From Umbelopsis ramanniana AG (taxonomy: Eukaryota; Mucoromycota; Umbelopsidomycetes; Umbelopsidales; Umbelopsidaceae), in assembly GCF_025399195.1 (NCBI RefSeq), contig NW_026252090.1, positions 558,001 through 622,000 of the forward strand: DNA of 64,000 nt. Reading direction: 5' to 3'. The translations under genes were made by a program, and so were the position numbers. This document shows positions 48,072 through 58,947 of this stretch, piece after piece. The notes below the pieces were generated by a model. The model worked only from the letters and a program-made list of their open reading frames with translations, did no database searches and was not told the origin of the DNA. Numbering within the stretch: the first letter of the stretch is position 1; each line of letters begins with the position of its first letter.

Positions 48072-48429
48072 ATGTCTTCAAGCATCGGAACTGAATGTAC
48101 GGACCTTAAACAAAAATACGATACCTGCTTCAACAAGTGGTACTCAGAAAAGTTCTTAAAGGGAGACACCACTCCTGAATGCGAAGATTTGTTTAAGGAC
48201 TACAAAGCTTGCGTCATGGTAAGTTTAGGCGTCAACTTGCCAAAGTTTAATGTTGTGTCAATGGGTTAAGTCCTAAAGGGGGCAGCAAAGATTATTGGCT
48301 AATGCCGGCTAATTACTGCCTATTACACAGGTAGCATTGAAGGAGAAGCAAATTGACACTTTATTGGCGGACGCTCGGAAAGAGTCTCCTTTCCCGCCAC
48401 CGTCGTCGAGCTCAAACTCGGAGGCGTGA
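48072..48429 (+). CDS. MDM35: Mdm35/TRIAP1 twin CX9C protein
   Basis: Intermembrane-space partner of PRELI/Ups proteins in mitochondrial lipid transfer; it is imported by Mia40. Model: join(48072..48218, 48331..48429), 81 aa. The twin CX9C motifs are [11 protein letters not shown] and [11 protein letters not shown], flanked by [13 protein letters not shown], which is the family signature. The C-terminus is Pro/Ser-rich (FPPPSSSNSEA). Length is normal. Confidence 0.96.
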
Positions 48430-48867
48430 ATGATTCTGTTATATAGAGAGAATGAAATTAATGGTAGCATGATATAGAGCAGACTTTTAAATTTTTACCC
48501 AAACGTAACTGGAGCTGTAATTCTTGCCAAAGTACGCTAGTTTTTTGACATTGAATTAACATACAAGGTTGAGGCGGAAATTCGGTGATATAGGCCAACA
48601 GTTAGAGGTCATGCATACTTGTAAAATGATTAATACAGATAAAATCGAATACTGAAAGGCGCTCTTCATGTGTGCTTGGCACCAGAACTTACTGTTTCCA
48701 GATGATGATAGTTCATAACCGATTTGCCGATGTGTCACTGGTCGGGATTTTAAACAGCCAGCGTATATAAAATCTCGAGGTATGAAAAAAAAGAAAAAAA
48801 AAAAGAATAATCTTGGCTTTATTTCCCTTTCTTGTAGCTGAGAACTTCTCGCTGTGATATCGTCTAA

Positions 48868-50944
48868 ATGGCGGATGATTCTCGGACCAATGTAGAGAAT
48901 TTCGGTCAGAGTCCAATTGAAGATAAAAATCAACCTGAAGATCATAAACCAGCGTTATCAGATCTTTCTTGGAAGTACAAGGCTATCATTATTCTTACCG
49001 TACTTACGCTTTCCAGTAAGTTATGTTCTCCATAGATCATGCAGTGACCTTCCAAAGCTTTTGAATTGATCGATCAAGAAACATAGTTGGTAGCCATTTC
49101 CTTTCGACCATATCTAAAGTTTTGAAAACCAATGTAAAGCGGGTAATTACTACATTGGTCTGTCGTAACCAAAACAAAAATCCCAACGGCATTCGCTCAA
49201 ATGTCGGACCATATTTAATTTTGCCTAACAGTCTCACAATTTTTTTTATCCCAGAATCTCAACATCAACAATACCCAGTACAGCGTCTTGATATCATGTG
49301 TTTCAGTACTTAACACAATAATACCCTTTTTTGCTGGATCATTAGTCGATCGTTTTGGTCCAGTTCAAGCAACATTATTCGTCACTACTGCCATCACGAT
49401 CGGCAGCCTGCAGCTTGCGTTATCTGCTACCTTCGACAGTTATGGCTTGATGATCTCTGGAGAGATCTTTTTTGGCATAGGTTCAGGTGTAATATCCGTC
49501 ATCGAAGAGGCCATTCTGTCAAAATGGTTCCGAAATAACCATCTATCGCTCATCATCGGAGCTCAGCTTTGCATCACACGAATGGTCCAGTTTGTTGCCA
49601 ACGTTGCTAGCCAGCCTTTGGTGGCTGCAGCACAGAATTGGGCCTGGGCATACTACGTTTCCCTTATATTGTGCTGTTTTTCCTTGGCGATGAACGTTCT
49701 GTTTGCTTACATGATGTGGCACTTTGGATACGTTACCTGGACGGGAAAACTTATAACAGATGACTTGCATCTTGATGAAAGGCGTATCAAATGGACGGCA
49801 CCGCTGTTCTTTCCGTTGGTATTTTGGATGGTTCCGTTCATGCAGTTGACCATCTCGAGTGTATGGAGTAGCTTTGAGTCTCTGTCAACGTAAGTGATGT
49901 TACAACATGGAAAAAGGCCGTGACATATGGGGAACTGACATCATCCTATTCTTAAAGTGAGTACATTCAATTCCGATATTCAACCACTTCTGTCTTGGCA
50001 GCTGTAAGTATATCACTTCATGTTCAGTCCAAAGCGTTATTTGAGTGAGCGAGCGCATAAACTCCATCACTCAACTTCCTGATCAGCGATTTGACTAACA
50101 TTTGGTTGGATATCAGTATAAAAGTAGTATCTCTCAGGCGGTGCCTATGGTCTTGGCTCCTGTTATGGGATTTATCATTGATCGATGGGGAAAAAGATTG
50201 TCATTCTGTAAGTGAACGCAAGCTCCTTTACGGCCATGATTCATTGTACTTATTTTTTGTAACCTTTTCTGTTTAATTTTACTTTGTACAGTGTTGCTCT
50301 CAGCTATTATCTTGCTCGTTTCTTTCCTTCTATTATCTCAAACATATGTGAATGCTGCCATTGGCATGACGCTCTTTTCTATCTCTCTGGGCATTGGATC
50401 CATCATGATCCTGACCAGTACCGCACTGACTCTTCCAAGAAAGTACATTGGTACTGGTGTAGGATTGCACAAAACGGCTAACAATATTGGTACAACAATC
50501 ATCAGTGTAATTGCTGGATATTTACAAGACCATGCATACCATGACGGCGATACGGATTATGATGAGGATATTGCTGAAGAGTACAACGGAGTGATGAACT
50601 TGTACCTCGCATTGACTTCGCTCTCCATCCTACTTATAGTATTTTGGTGGGTTTTGGATCGCATCAAACAGCATGGCTGGCTAGAGGCTTCCAAGGCTGA
50701 ACGAAAGAAGCGATTACTGGGTCAAGATGAAAGAGCCATGGAGGATACAGCAAATTCAACCTATTCTGACGAGCAGCTGGCTGCTACAGGAAGGCTGCTT
50801 TTGTCCAAAAAAACATACCGATACTGTGCTATATATATATTCTTCCTTGTTGTATCATGGGCTATATTTTTTGCCTTCGCTCTCATGCCCGTCTATCAAC
50901 ATGAATCTTCAGATGATGAAGGAACAGTGAGCGGTGGCGGTTGA
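48868..50944 (+). CDS. MFSD1-like major facilitator superfamily transporter
   Basis: Twelve-span carrier related to lysosomal/vacuolar MFSD1, whose animal members export dipeptides. Model: join(48868..49015, 49087..49133, 49255..49889, 49958..50003, 50117..50207, 50292..50944), 539 aa, phases consistent. Supporting blocks: LNINNTQYSVLISCVSVLNT then PFFAGSLVDRFGP (loop 2-3 GxLxDRxG motif), GEIFFGIGSGVISVIEEAIL, and the second-half equivalent MGFIIDRWGKRLSF. The N-terminal 40 residues are acidic and cytosolic. The intron at 49134 uses GTAAAG; ending instead at GTAATT would break phase. Fungal substrate unknown. Confidence 0.87.
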
Positions 50945-51524
50945 TAGTAACTCAGATATACCACTAGTAATTGGTTATTCCAGACATAATACCATGCAAT
51001 ATTAAAGAACTAAAAGCCTTCAATATTTAAAATCATGCTCGGCAGTTTATAATGGCATTGTTTGGTGATGAGGGATGGTTTTTTATTTTTGAAGCTGCTT
51101 GCATATCTCAATGTGATGTCAGGAGGAAGTGTGTCACAAGATGGATCAATGGGAAAACTTACCACCTTGGCTTGTGGCGTCGTCGTCTTTGAAAATGGCT
51201 AGTTAGTCCAGATGATTTATGCTTGCAGCGGCAAAAATGGAATAGCAACGCACTCAATATCAAGAAGATCTAAATATCTATCGCAAGCAAGGAGTTATTT
51301 GGATAGTACAATGTAAATGTCGCTGCGGTAAATACTGACCAATCGATAAAGACCCTCATATCAACCAAAAAAATGTCTCTGTGACTCTGAAAACCCAAAT
51401 GAGAAAAAAAAAAAAGCTGTGTCCCTAAAAAAATTGAAAAGGTGCGACACAGTTGCAGCTTAACGCACCTGCGCCTTTTCTTTCTCCAACATTCCCTCAA
51501 AAGTGAACTCATCAGACGCAGTAT
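50945..51524. other. Intergenic, 580 bp, with splice-like open frames on the minus strand
   Basis: On the minus strand an open frame of about 62 codons (51198 down to 51010) begins right after a CTAG acceptor. A second stretch ends at a GTGCGT donor at 51468. They could be exons of a small gene but no family is recognisable, and they overlap the start of the plus-strand ORF at 51525. Confidence 0.3.
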
Positions 51525-52151
51525 ATGGAAAATTTGGCTCGACAACCCCGCAGGCTCGACAGGGTAGCCTTCCGGGAGATCGCCTCACCAACTGTGACTA
51601 TATCCCTGAGAAGAAAGGACGGTGAGACGCAACGTTGGAATACATACAACTGCAGCGCATGTTTACGGCCTGTATACCATCCAGAATTTGATTGGCTTAA
51701 GCGCGTTATAGTGTGGAAGCACTGTCCTGCATTTGGTCACGGTTTAGAATCCTTATATACAGGCACTTTTAGAACTGCCACTCAGTTTGAGGCTGACGAT
51801 CAGACTGTGACTGAAGCGCGTGGTCCCAAAATTAGCCCTTTCAAAATACTGATGCACTTGCACTGTTTTGAGCAACTCATCAAAAACCTCGCTAATGAAC
51901 CCAAGACATTGGAATTAGCAACCTACCTTCAAGTCCTACTATCCCAAACAGCTGATTTGATTACAGAATCAACAGTCAAAAAGGCTATGGCCACAAAGCT
52001 TGGTCTGATGTTAAAAGAACGAGCGGAGAATTTACAGTGTCTTCGTATAGATGAGGTAAACGTTGGTATTGTTACTGGTATGACCCTCACAAAGCTAACT
52101 AATAATCTTATCTCCTCTCTGATTGGCTCCAAATGGACGGCATTAGTATGA
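51525..52151 (+). CDS. Unknown protein, possibly 5' part of an F-box gene
   Basis: Open frame of 208 codons with ATG start at 51525. No family recognised. It has a CxxC followed by HC..H (NCSACLRPVYHPEFDW, then VWKHCPAFGHG), which may bind zinc, in the first 85 residues. The rest looks helical (LEQLIKNL, LELATYLQVLLSQTADLI). A GTATGA donor at 52146 and a CAG acceptor at 52201-52203 would remove a 58-nt intron and join this frame in phase to the F-box ORF that starts 58 nt downstream, giving 310 aa. Without splicing it stops at 52151. The spliced form is inferred, not shown. Confidence 0.6.
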   Translation: MENLARQPRRLDRVAFREIASPTVTISLRRKDGETQRWNTYNCSACLRPVYHPEFDWLKRVIVWKHCPAFGHGLESLYTGTFRTATQFEADDQTVTEARGPKISPFKILMHLHCFEQLIKNLANEPKTLELATYLQVLLSQTADLITESTVKKAMATKLGLMLKERAENLQCLRIDEVNVGIVTGMTLTKLTNNLISSLIGSKWTALV

Positions 52152-52209
52152 ATTAAATAATCCATACAAGATACCGCAATACGTACGGGAAGGTAGTAGC
52201 CAGACCAAC

Positions 52210-52515
52210 ATGATCCATTATGGGTCTTGTGGCCAGCTTTCGCGGCTACCGGCAGAAATTTTGGATTGTGTCATGGATTTCCTATCTCCACTGGAATTTA
52301 TGAACCTCAGAAGCACATGCACTAGATTACGACATTTTCCTTCGCCGACACGATGTTGGAGACGTATGCTTGCCAGTCGATATCCCAATTTTGAATGGGA
52401 TGGGATTAGAGATTGGAAATATGTGTATGAACACCGCTCGGACGAAGAAATGCGGAACGTTTCTAGAGCACTGAGCCAAGTCGATCAAATCTCCAAATGG
52501 ATAGGACGGAGTTGA
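52210..52515 (+). CDS. F-box domain protein (short, or 3' part of a fused gene)
   Basis: 101 codons carrying an F-box: LSRLPAEILDCVMDFLSPLE at residues 10-29, then FMNLRSTCTRLRHFPSP and a helical tail with WRRMLASRYPNFEWDGIRDW. F-box proteins dock on Skp1 in SCF ubiquitin ligases. No substrate-binding repeat follows, so as a stand-alone protein it would be very short. Splicing from the upstream ORF (52146 to 52203) would place it as the C-terminal half of a 310-aa protein, which makes better sense of the 58-nt spacing. Confidence 0.7.
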   Translation: MIHYGSCGQLSRLPAEILDCVMDFLSPLEFMNLRSTCTRLRHFPSPTRCWRRMLASRYPNFEWDGIRDWKYVYEHRSDEEMRNVSRALSQVDQISKWIGRS

Positions 52516-52839
52516 GCAGCGAAAAAAGCGCATAATTTTTGGAGTGCTTGCATGTTCCGAAATTCAAAGCCAGACGTGCACCATATAAAAAGAACGTACC
52601 GCCGTTCTGTAACAAAGGTTTTTGCTATTCGAGCACTTTTTATTACTTTATTACTTTGCTCTTAACTTTTCAACGGGTTTTATCCTCTATAAAACGTTGT
52701 ACCCTTCCATTTTCCTACACTGAATGATTAAAGGATTTACAGCCTTCCTTCTTCAAATTTTCGTATCCCAAAGCTGACTTTTGCTATACGACCAACACTA
52801 CTTTTATATATACACACCATAGACATACAGTAACGTTTG

Positions 52840-54926
52840 ATGGTGAACCAAGTATCACTCACCTGCGCTATTCTTGGCGGGTTTATCGTCATATATGGCC
52901 TTGTATCTGGATTTGTCAAGCAGCGATTATATCTCTCTGAAGCTTGTAGGCTATCATTTACACCTTTATGTTGATCAATTCAGGAGCATTTATTTACTTC
53001 AAGTTATTAGTCATTGCTACTGCTGTTGGGATTGCGTTTGGACCTCTCGGAGCCAATTGGTTTTCCCCCGATTCTTTCGGTAATGAGGAAGCTATCACCA
53101 GAGAATTTGCACGTCTTGTCATTGCCATCCAAGTTATGGCTGCCGGAGTGGCACTTCCAAAAGCTTACCTGTGGAAAGAGATTCGTAGCTTGATGATCTT
53201 ACTCATCCCAGGAATGATATGGATGTGGCTATCAAGCTCACTGCTGGTTTGGTGGCTAATTCCGGGGCTTAATTTTGTAAGTCAGAGTGTGCCGGGGTAA
53301 CCTTATCAACGGCAGAATTATCATTCTCATTCATTCTTTTCATATAGCTGGAATCTTTGATGATTGCGTCCTGCTTTACGCCAACTGATCCTGTAAGTCT
53401 CGTGCAATTGGATGAAACTTCGCACTTGGAAAATATGGAACTCATTGTCGTTCTTTTTTCCATTTTTCGTGACGGTGTCTCTTTCTTTTTGGCTGGATTT
53501 GAAAACGGAAAATTTAGGTGTTGGCCAGTTCCATTGTTCAAGGTCATTTCGCAGAACAACACGTACCTTTTCACATTAGAAACCTTATTCTCGCTGAGAG
53601 TGGAGCAAATGATGGCCTCGGATACCCATTTCTATTTTTAGCCGTCTACCTACTGCAAATGCCCACCGGCCAGGCTATAGGGAAATGGTTTTACTGGATT
53701 TTAGCTTTTCAGATCCTGCTCTCCACTGTCATTGGATTTGTCGTCGGTTTCATTGCTCGCAAAGCTCTCAAATTCGCTGAACAGAAAGAAATGATTGATA
53801 AAGAATCATTCCTTGTTTATGCTGTTGCTCTTGCGGTAAGTGAATGTAGAAGGATGTTCAAAAGTTCTCTGACATCATACTAAACAAGTTCATTTCAAAA
53901 TGACAGCTGTTTCTCACAGGAACCGTCTCTATTATTGGAAGTGATGATCTACTAGCGTGCTTCATTGCTGGTAATTCCTTTACTTGGGATGATTGGTTCC
54001 GCAAAGAAACCGAAAATGCCCATATGGCCGAAGTAGTGGATGTGTTACTCAACTTGTCAATGTTTGTGTATATTGGTGCAACAGTAGTAAGTTGTCAACT
54101 TCCTTACCAACATGTTTAGTATAGACAAACGTAAAACTAACATCTATAATTATCCTAGCCATGGAATTCTTTCACTGACTCTGCCTTATCATTGTCGTTA
54201 TGGCGGCTGTTTGTACTCGCGATCTTAGTGCTTCTATTGAGACGTCTTCCCATCGTTCTTGCAACCTACAAATTTGCACCGGCAATTCATAATTTCCGAG
54301 AAGCTCTCTTCACTGGATGGTTTGGTCCTATTGGTGTTGGTGCACTTTTCTATTATACCGTAGCTATTGAACAGTTTACTGAGGATGGCCCAGATGCCCA
54401 CGCAAGAAGTGTAGTGAAACCAATCGTGTACTTCATGATCTTAGCATCCGTACTGGTTCATGGCAATACCATTCCCATGTTCTACTTGGGATCATTTGCA
54501 ACTCGCACTCTCACCCGCACCAGCTTTTCCAGCTCTGGTACAAATTCAGTATCTCGCCTTCCAAAACTTGCGTTCGGAACAGATATTTTCTCGCGACATA
54601 GCAAGGATAAACACAATGTATCGGCAACCCGAGACGGTGTAGCGATTACCCGGGATGCTAACGATGTTCCACTCGATGTATCACACCCACCCAAGCAAAC
54701 TGCTATCACCATTATCACTCCTGATAACATACGAACCAAGCCGAACATGACGCACAGCGAATCGGCTCCCAGCTTTAGTGGTGGCATGGTGGCGCAGAAT
54801 AAGAACGCCGAAGGTTCTTCGTCTCGACTTGTTACTGAGCAATCCAATCGCGAAGAAAATCTGCATGCCGGGTTGGCTGATAGCCCTGCTCGAAATTCCA
54901 GTGAGAGTTTAGACGACATCATATAA
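52840..54926 (+). CDS. NHA1: Plasma-membrane Na+/H+ (K+/H+) antiporter, Nha1/Sod2 type
   Basis: Exports alkali cations in exchange for protons. Model: join(52840..52945, 53011..53276, 53348..53392, 53518..53835, 53907..54086, 54159..54926), 560 aa, phases consistent. Hallmarks: SFGNEEAITREFARLVIAIQ, TPTDPVLASSIVQG, ESGANDGLGYPF, the ion-binding Asp pair in GSDDLLACFIAG, FTWDDWF, and FTGWFGPIGVGALFYYTVAI. About a dozen hydrophobic segments span residues 5-430. The cytoplasmic C-terminal tail is short (about 130 residues, Ser/Thr-rich) compared with yeast Nha1 (about 550). Tail length suggests simpler regulation than in yeast. Confidence 0.94.
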
Positions 54927-55348
54927 TTCACATTTGAATCTATCATTTATCTGTTTCTCATATATCCTACATTTTTTTTCGTGTATCACATTGTATTTGT
55001 ACTTTAACTGTTAACCATTTCCATACAAGATAAAAACTTTTGTCATTACATCGTACCCCATCATCGAACGCTTAGTACGAAACATTTGTCAAACCTAGCT
55101 TCGTGGCTTTAGTATAAGCGCCACTGTTGATGAAGTCTCAACTTAAGCACGTTGTGTTTTTGCGCAATGACCTTCCACTGCACGTTCGTACATCGTTCTC
55201 AGTCATTCGTTGACGGCCATTTTTGTTCTCGAGAAAATCCCGTGGTTTTATTTTCCTCCAAGCTCAATTAACGACTAAAGTAAAAATCACGATATTAGAT
55301 ATGCGCTTACATTTTACTAAAACTATTAACAACTAATATCACATTAGA
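54927..55348. other. Convergent intergenic, 422 bp
   Basis: Between the 3' ends of the NHA1-like and beta-tubulin genes. AT-rich 3' flanks only. Confidence 0.5.
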
Positions 55349-57236
55349 TCATTCCATTTGTTGGTGCATCTGCTCCTCCTCCATCTCGTAGTCGCCATCC
55401 ATTTCCAGATCACCTTCGGCTACATCTTCCACAGATGCTTCTTGATACTGTTGGTATTCAGCTATCAGATCCTGCATATTGGACTCAGCTGAATAACAAC
55501 ATTTGAGTTATCTTAAAACATGTGCATATAAAGAAAAACCACTCATGACATAACATACCTTCTGTAAATTCCATTTCATCCATACCCTCATCAGTATACC
55601 AGTGCAGATAGGCTTTTCTCCTAAACATTGGAGTGAATTTCTGGTTGGCGCGCTTAAATAGAGATTGAATGGAGGTGCTGTTGCCAATGAATGTAGCAGA
55701 TTGGTTCGTGCCAGCAGGAGGAACGTCACAAAGACTGGTCTTCACGCCATTAGGAATCCATTCAACAAACCAGCTTGAATTCTTTTGCTGGACCTGTTGC
55801 ATGGTTGTTTCAACTTCTTTGGAAGATATGTTACTGCCGCGAAAAATGGTAGCGGCTGTCAAATATCTACCGTCATGAGAGTCGAAGAGTGTCATCATGT
55901 TTCTTTTATCAAACATTTGCGTTGTTAAATCGCGAACGGATTGTGCTGAATATTTCGAAGAAGCAAGTGCTACAAGTGGTGCAACACCGACCATGAAGAA
56001 ATGCAGGCGTGGAAAAGGTACTGCAACCAACGAGAGTCAATATTTCTTTTTGGTAAAATTGCATGCTTGGAAGTGGTGAAAGATTAAAATGTATGACAAT
56101 TTTATACTAGGTGAGAACTTACCCATATTGACGCAGAGTTTGCGCAAGTCAGCATTCAACTGACCAGGAAATCTCAGTGAGGTGGAGACTCCAGACATAA
56201 CAGTAGCAATCAACTTGTTAAGATCATTGTAGTCAGGAGTTTTGATCTTGAGAGTGTTTTGGCAGATAGAGTACAAGGCTTCGTTATCAAAGCAGAATGT
56301 GGCATCACAGTTTTCCACAAGCTGATGTACTGTCAAGGTCTCATTGTATGGTTCCACAACAGTATCAGATAGTTTCGCGGATGGGAAGACAGAGTAGGTG
56401 CTGAGCATACGATCTGGATATTCCTCGCGAATCTTAGACAATAAAAGTGAGCCTAGGCCAGAGCCAGTACCACCACCAAGGGAATGAACAAGTTGAAAGC
56501 CTTGAAGGCAATCAGCACTTTCAGCTTGCTTACGAACAACATCCAGAATGGGCTCGATAAGTTCAGCACCTTCAGTGTAGAAACCTTTCGCCCAAGAATT
56601 ACCAGCTCCAGAATTCGCGTTGATGAAACTCTCAGGGTGAAATAAATGGGCTAGTCTACTGGAGCGGATAGCATTCATTGTTTGAGGCTCTAAGTCCACC
56701 AGAACAGCTCTGGCGGAAGTGGAAAATCAAGATCAGCACGCAAGACTTCTTCTTATTTCCAAAGATAAACTGCATGTTTACCTCGGTACATAATTTCCCG
56801 ATTGACCTTCGTTATAATAGACGTCAATGCGCGCTAGTTCTTCAGGATTGTGTCCTACATGTACTCCGTTCTCATCGATTCCTGTAATAGGAAATGCGGT
56901 TGGTTACCTCCCTATTAGTCGCTGGTTGTCATTTTGATACATATTCAACAAAATACATACCGTGCTCCTGACTAATGGTTTCCCAAAATTTGCTACCGAT
57001 CTGTATTGTTTAATAGTGTGTACAGTGATTCAACATGATTGAATAAGTAAAAATTGAACTCCGACAGCATTGACAGCCTACGTTTGACAGACCGAGCATT
57101 CAGAGATCCGTCAGAGTACCAACCTGATTACCACATTGACCTATGACCAGGAAGATTTAGTCACGTATCATTGAAAAATAAAGACGCTGAAAGAATTTCA
57201 TGCATTACCAACTTGCAAATGAATGATTTCTCTCAT
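55349..57236 (-). CDS. Divergent beta-tubulin with Tyr167 and Ala198
   Basis: Seven-exon model: complement(join(55349..55488, 55559..56020, 56123..56709, 56782..56881, 56961..57000, 57124..57140, 57209..57236)), 457 aa, phases consistent, including a 17-nt microexon. MREI at the start, GQCGNQIG, the GTP motif GGGTGSG (140-146), [12 protein letters not shown] and the C-terminal [13 protein letters not shown] are all present. Length and numbering align residue for residue with standard beta-tubulin to 210. Many normally invariant positions differ ([11 protein letters not shown] for [21 protein letters not shown]). Residues 167 and 198, the classic benzimidazole positions, are Tyr and Ala; 200 is Phe, 240 is Leu. 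The acidic tail ends [10 protein letters not shown]. Probably a paralogue beside a more conserved gene elsewhere. Confidence 0.95.
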
Positions 57237-57831
57237 TATGAGTTTCGTAGGCGAACAGTAAGAAACAATGCAAAAAGCATGACAGCGATTTTCAGAACAA
57301 AATTGCGTAGAATTCAGACTCAGTTGAATTCAGTAAAACACTTAAGGTTTTTACTAAAATACTGTTGTACGTACGGTATGGTACACATGTCTATATGAAA
57401 AGAAACAATCTACTTAAGTCAGCAAAAATCAGCTGAACATATTTTCCAATGAAGAAGCGAATCGTAATAGCCCAGTCAAGACAAGGTGCTATGCTTGGCC
57501 ATAGGTTTCATATTCAACGCCATACTGAACAACAATAAAAAATTTGAGCCAAATGCGGAGGTTTCACATCTCAAGGCTTCTGAGCGCAACCTTGACCTGC
57601 TGGGCCAGATGTATGTCCAGCTTTCATAATGCAAAACAGTGTGGATGTCAAGAACGATGTCTAAGGTATATATTGAATAATGTAAAAGCATAATTGATTT
57701 GAGTAGGGTGTAGCTGATACTGTGACATAGTATAGATATTATAAAAAAGTTGAAAACCAAAGCGTATGTACAGAATGAAAAGACTATTCGAGAGCTATAT
57801 AATCATTCGAGAGAATCATGACGGATTGCAT
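57237..57831. other. Intergenic, 595 bp
   Basis: Beta-tubulin promoter and 3' flank of the SIS-CBS gene (both minus strand). No coding sequence supported. Confidence 0.5.
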
Positions 57832-58947
57832 CTATAACATCCCTTCCAGATCTTTTCTGGTGATGACACCTCGCCAACGATTACATTTGTCGACAACGGG
57901 TAATATTGATAGATTTCCCTCTCCATCGTTGCTTTCAATAAGTGCCAGTGCTTCGGATGCTAGTTGGTCGCTATTGCATGTAACGGGTTGTACAGACATA
58001 ACATCGCGAGCATGTATTTCAAAAATGCGTTCACGAAATGCCAGTGCTCGACGGATGTCACCTGTTGTAATCACTCCAAGAATTTTGCATTGGTCGGCAG
58101 TCTGCTTGGGTTCCAAAAGAGCTCGTTCCAGACTCCCTTCATTCATAATATCTTCGCCAGTCAGAGGCGGAGTGGCCGGCGGAGTCATTGGTTCCATGAC
58201 AATAACTCCGCGACCTTTTGGTTTCTTGGTCATCTCTGTGATAACGACATCCAGCGGAGCAGTGGCTTCGACCGTTGCAACTTGACTAGGCTTGATCATT
58301 ACATCCTTCACTTTGAGTAATAGCCTTCTTCCCAACGAGCCTCCCGGATGATTAAGTGCAAAATCGTCTTTTTGAAATTTCTCTAGTTGAGCTAGAGATA
58401 GGGCAAGCGCATCCCCGAGTGCCAAGGCCAGTGTTGTCGACGAAGTTGGTGCAGGTAATTCTGAAGATGCCTCGCCTTTGACATAGCCATCTATCCAGGC
58501 ATTACACTCTTTGGCCAGATTGCTCTTTGAATTTCCACCCAAACCAATGATGGGTACATTTCGATGTCGTAAACTAGGTATGATATTGAGTAATTCGTCT
58601 GTGTTTCCAGAATAGCTTAATGCTAGCACGCAGTCGTTAGATTGTATCAATCCCAAGTCTCCGTGTAATGCTTCGATTGGATGCAAAAACACAGCGCAAC
58701 TTCCGGTTGATTGTAGTGTTGCGACTATCTTCTCTCCAATCTTTCCCGATTTCCCTACTCCAGTGACTACAACTTTACCACCGCTGTTAAGAGACTGACG
58801 TATGTAGTACAGGGCTGTGTTGTATCCGTCCCTAGCTGTTGAGTCTTGAACATCCAAACGATTAGCTGCTTCCAATAAGGCCTGTGCTTCAGCTCTGAGT
58901 ACCCGAGATGCCTCGGGGGCCATTTCCTCCAATTTGAATATATTCAT
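57832..58947 (-). CDS. KdsD/KpsF/GutQ-like arabinose-5-phosphate isomerase (SIS plus two CBS domains)
   Basis: Intronless 371-aa protein. In bacteria this family interconverts ribulose-5-phosphate and arabinose-5-phosphate for Kdo synthesis. The SIS domain is at about 45-185: VVTGVGKSGKIGEK (Lys66), HPIEALHGDLG (Glu92), LALSYSGNTDE, and LPAPTSSTTLALALGDAL. The HPGGSLGRRLL signature (His200) leads into two CBS domains (215-371; KVKDVMI, ARDVMS and the end VITRKDLEGML). All family catalytic positions seen in KdsD appear kept. The first CBS domain carries an insert of about 35 residues rich in Pro/Glu (MTPPATPPLTGED). E. coli KdsD has 328 aa. The start is the first ATG after an in-frame stop. 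Fungal role is unknown because fungi do not make Kdo lipid A. Confidence 0.9.
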   Translation of the reverse strand: MNIFKLEEMAPEASRVLRAEAQALLEAANRLDVQDSTARDGYNTALYYIRQSLNSGGKVVVTGVGKSGKIGEKIVATLQSTGSCAVFLHPIEALHGDLGLIQSNDCVLALSYSGNTDELLNIIPSLRHRNVPIIGLGGNSKSNLAKECNAWIDGYVKGEASSELPAPTSSTTLALALGDALALSLAQLEKFQKDDFALNHPGGSLGRRLLLKVKDVMIKPSQVATVEATAPLDVVITEMTKKPKGRGVIVMEPMTPPATPPLTGEDIMNEGSLERALLEPKQTADQCKILGVITTGDIRRALAFRERIFEIHARDVMSVQPVTCNSDQLASEALALIESNDGEGNLSILPVVDKCNRWRGVITRKDLEGML

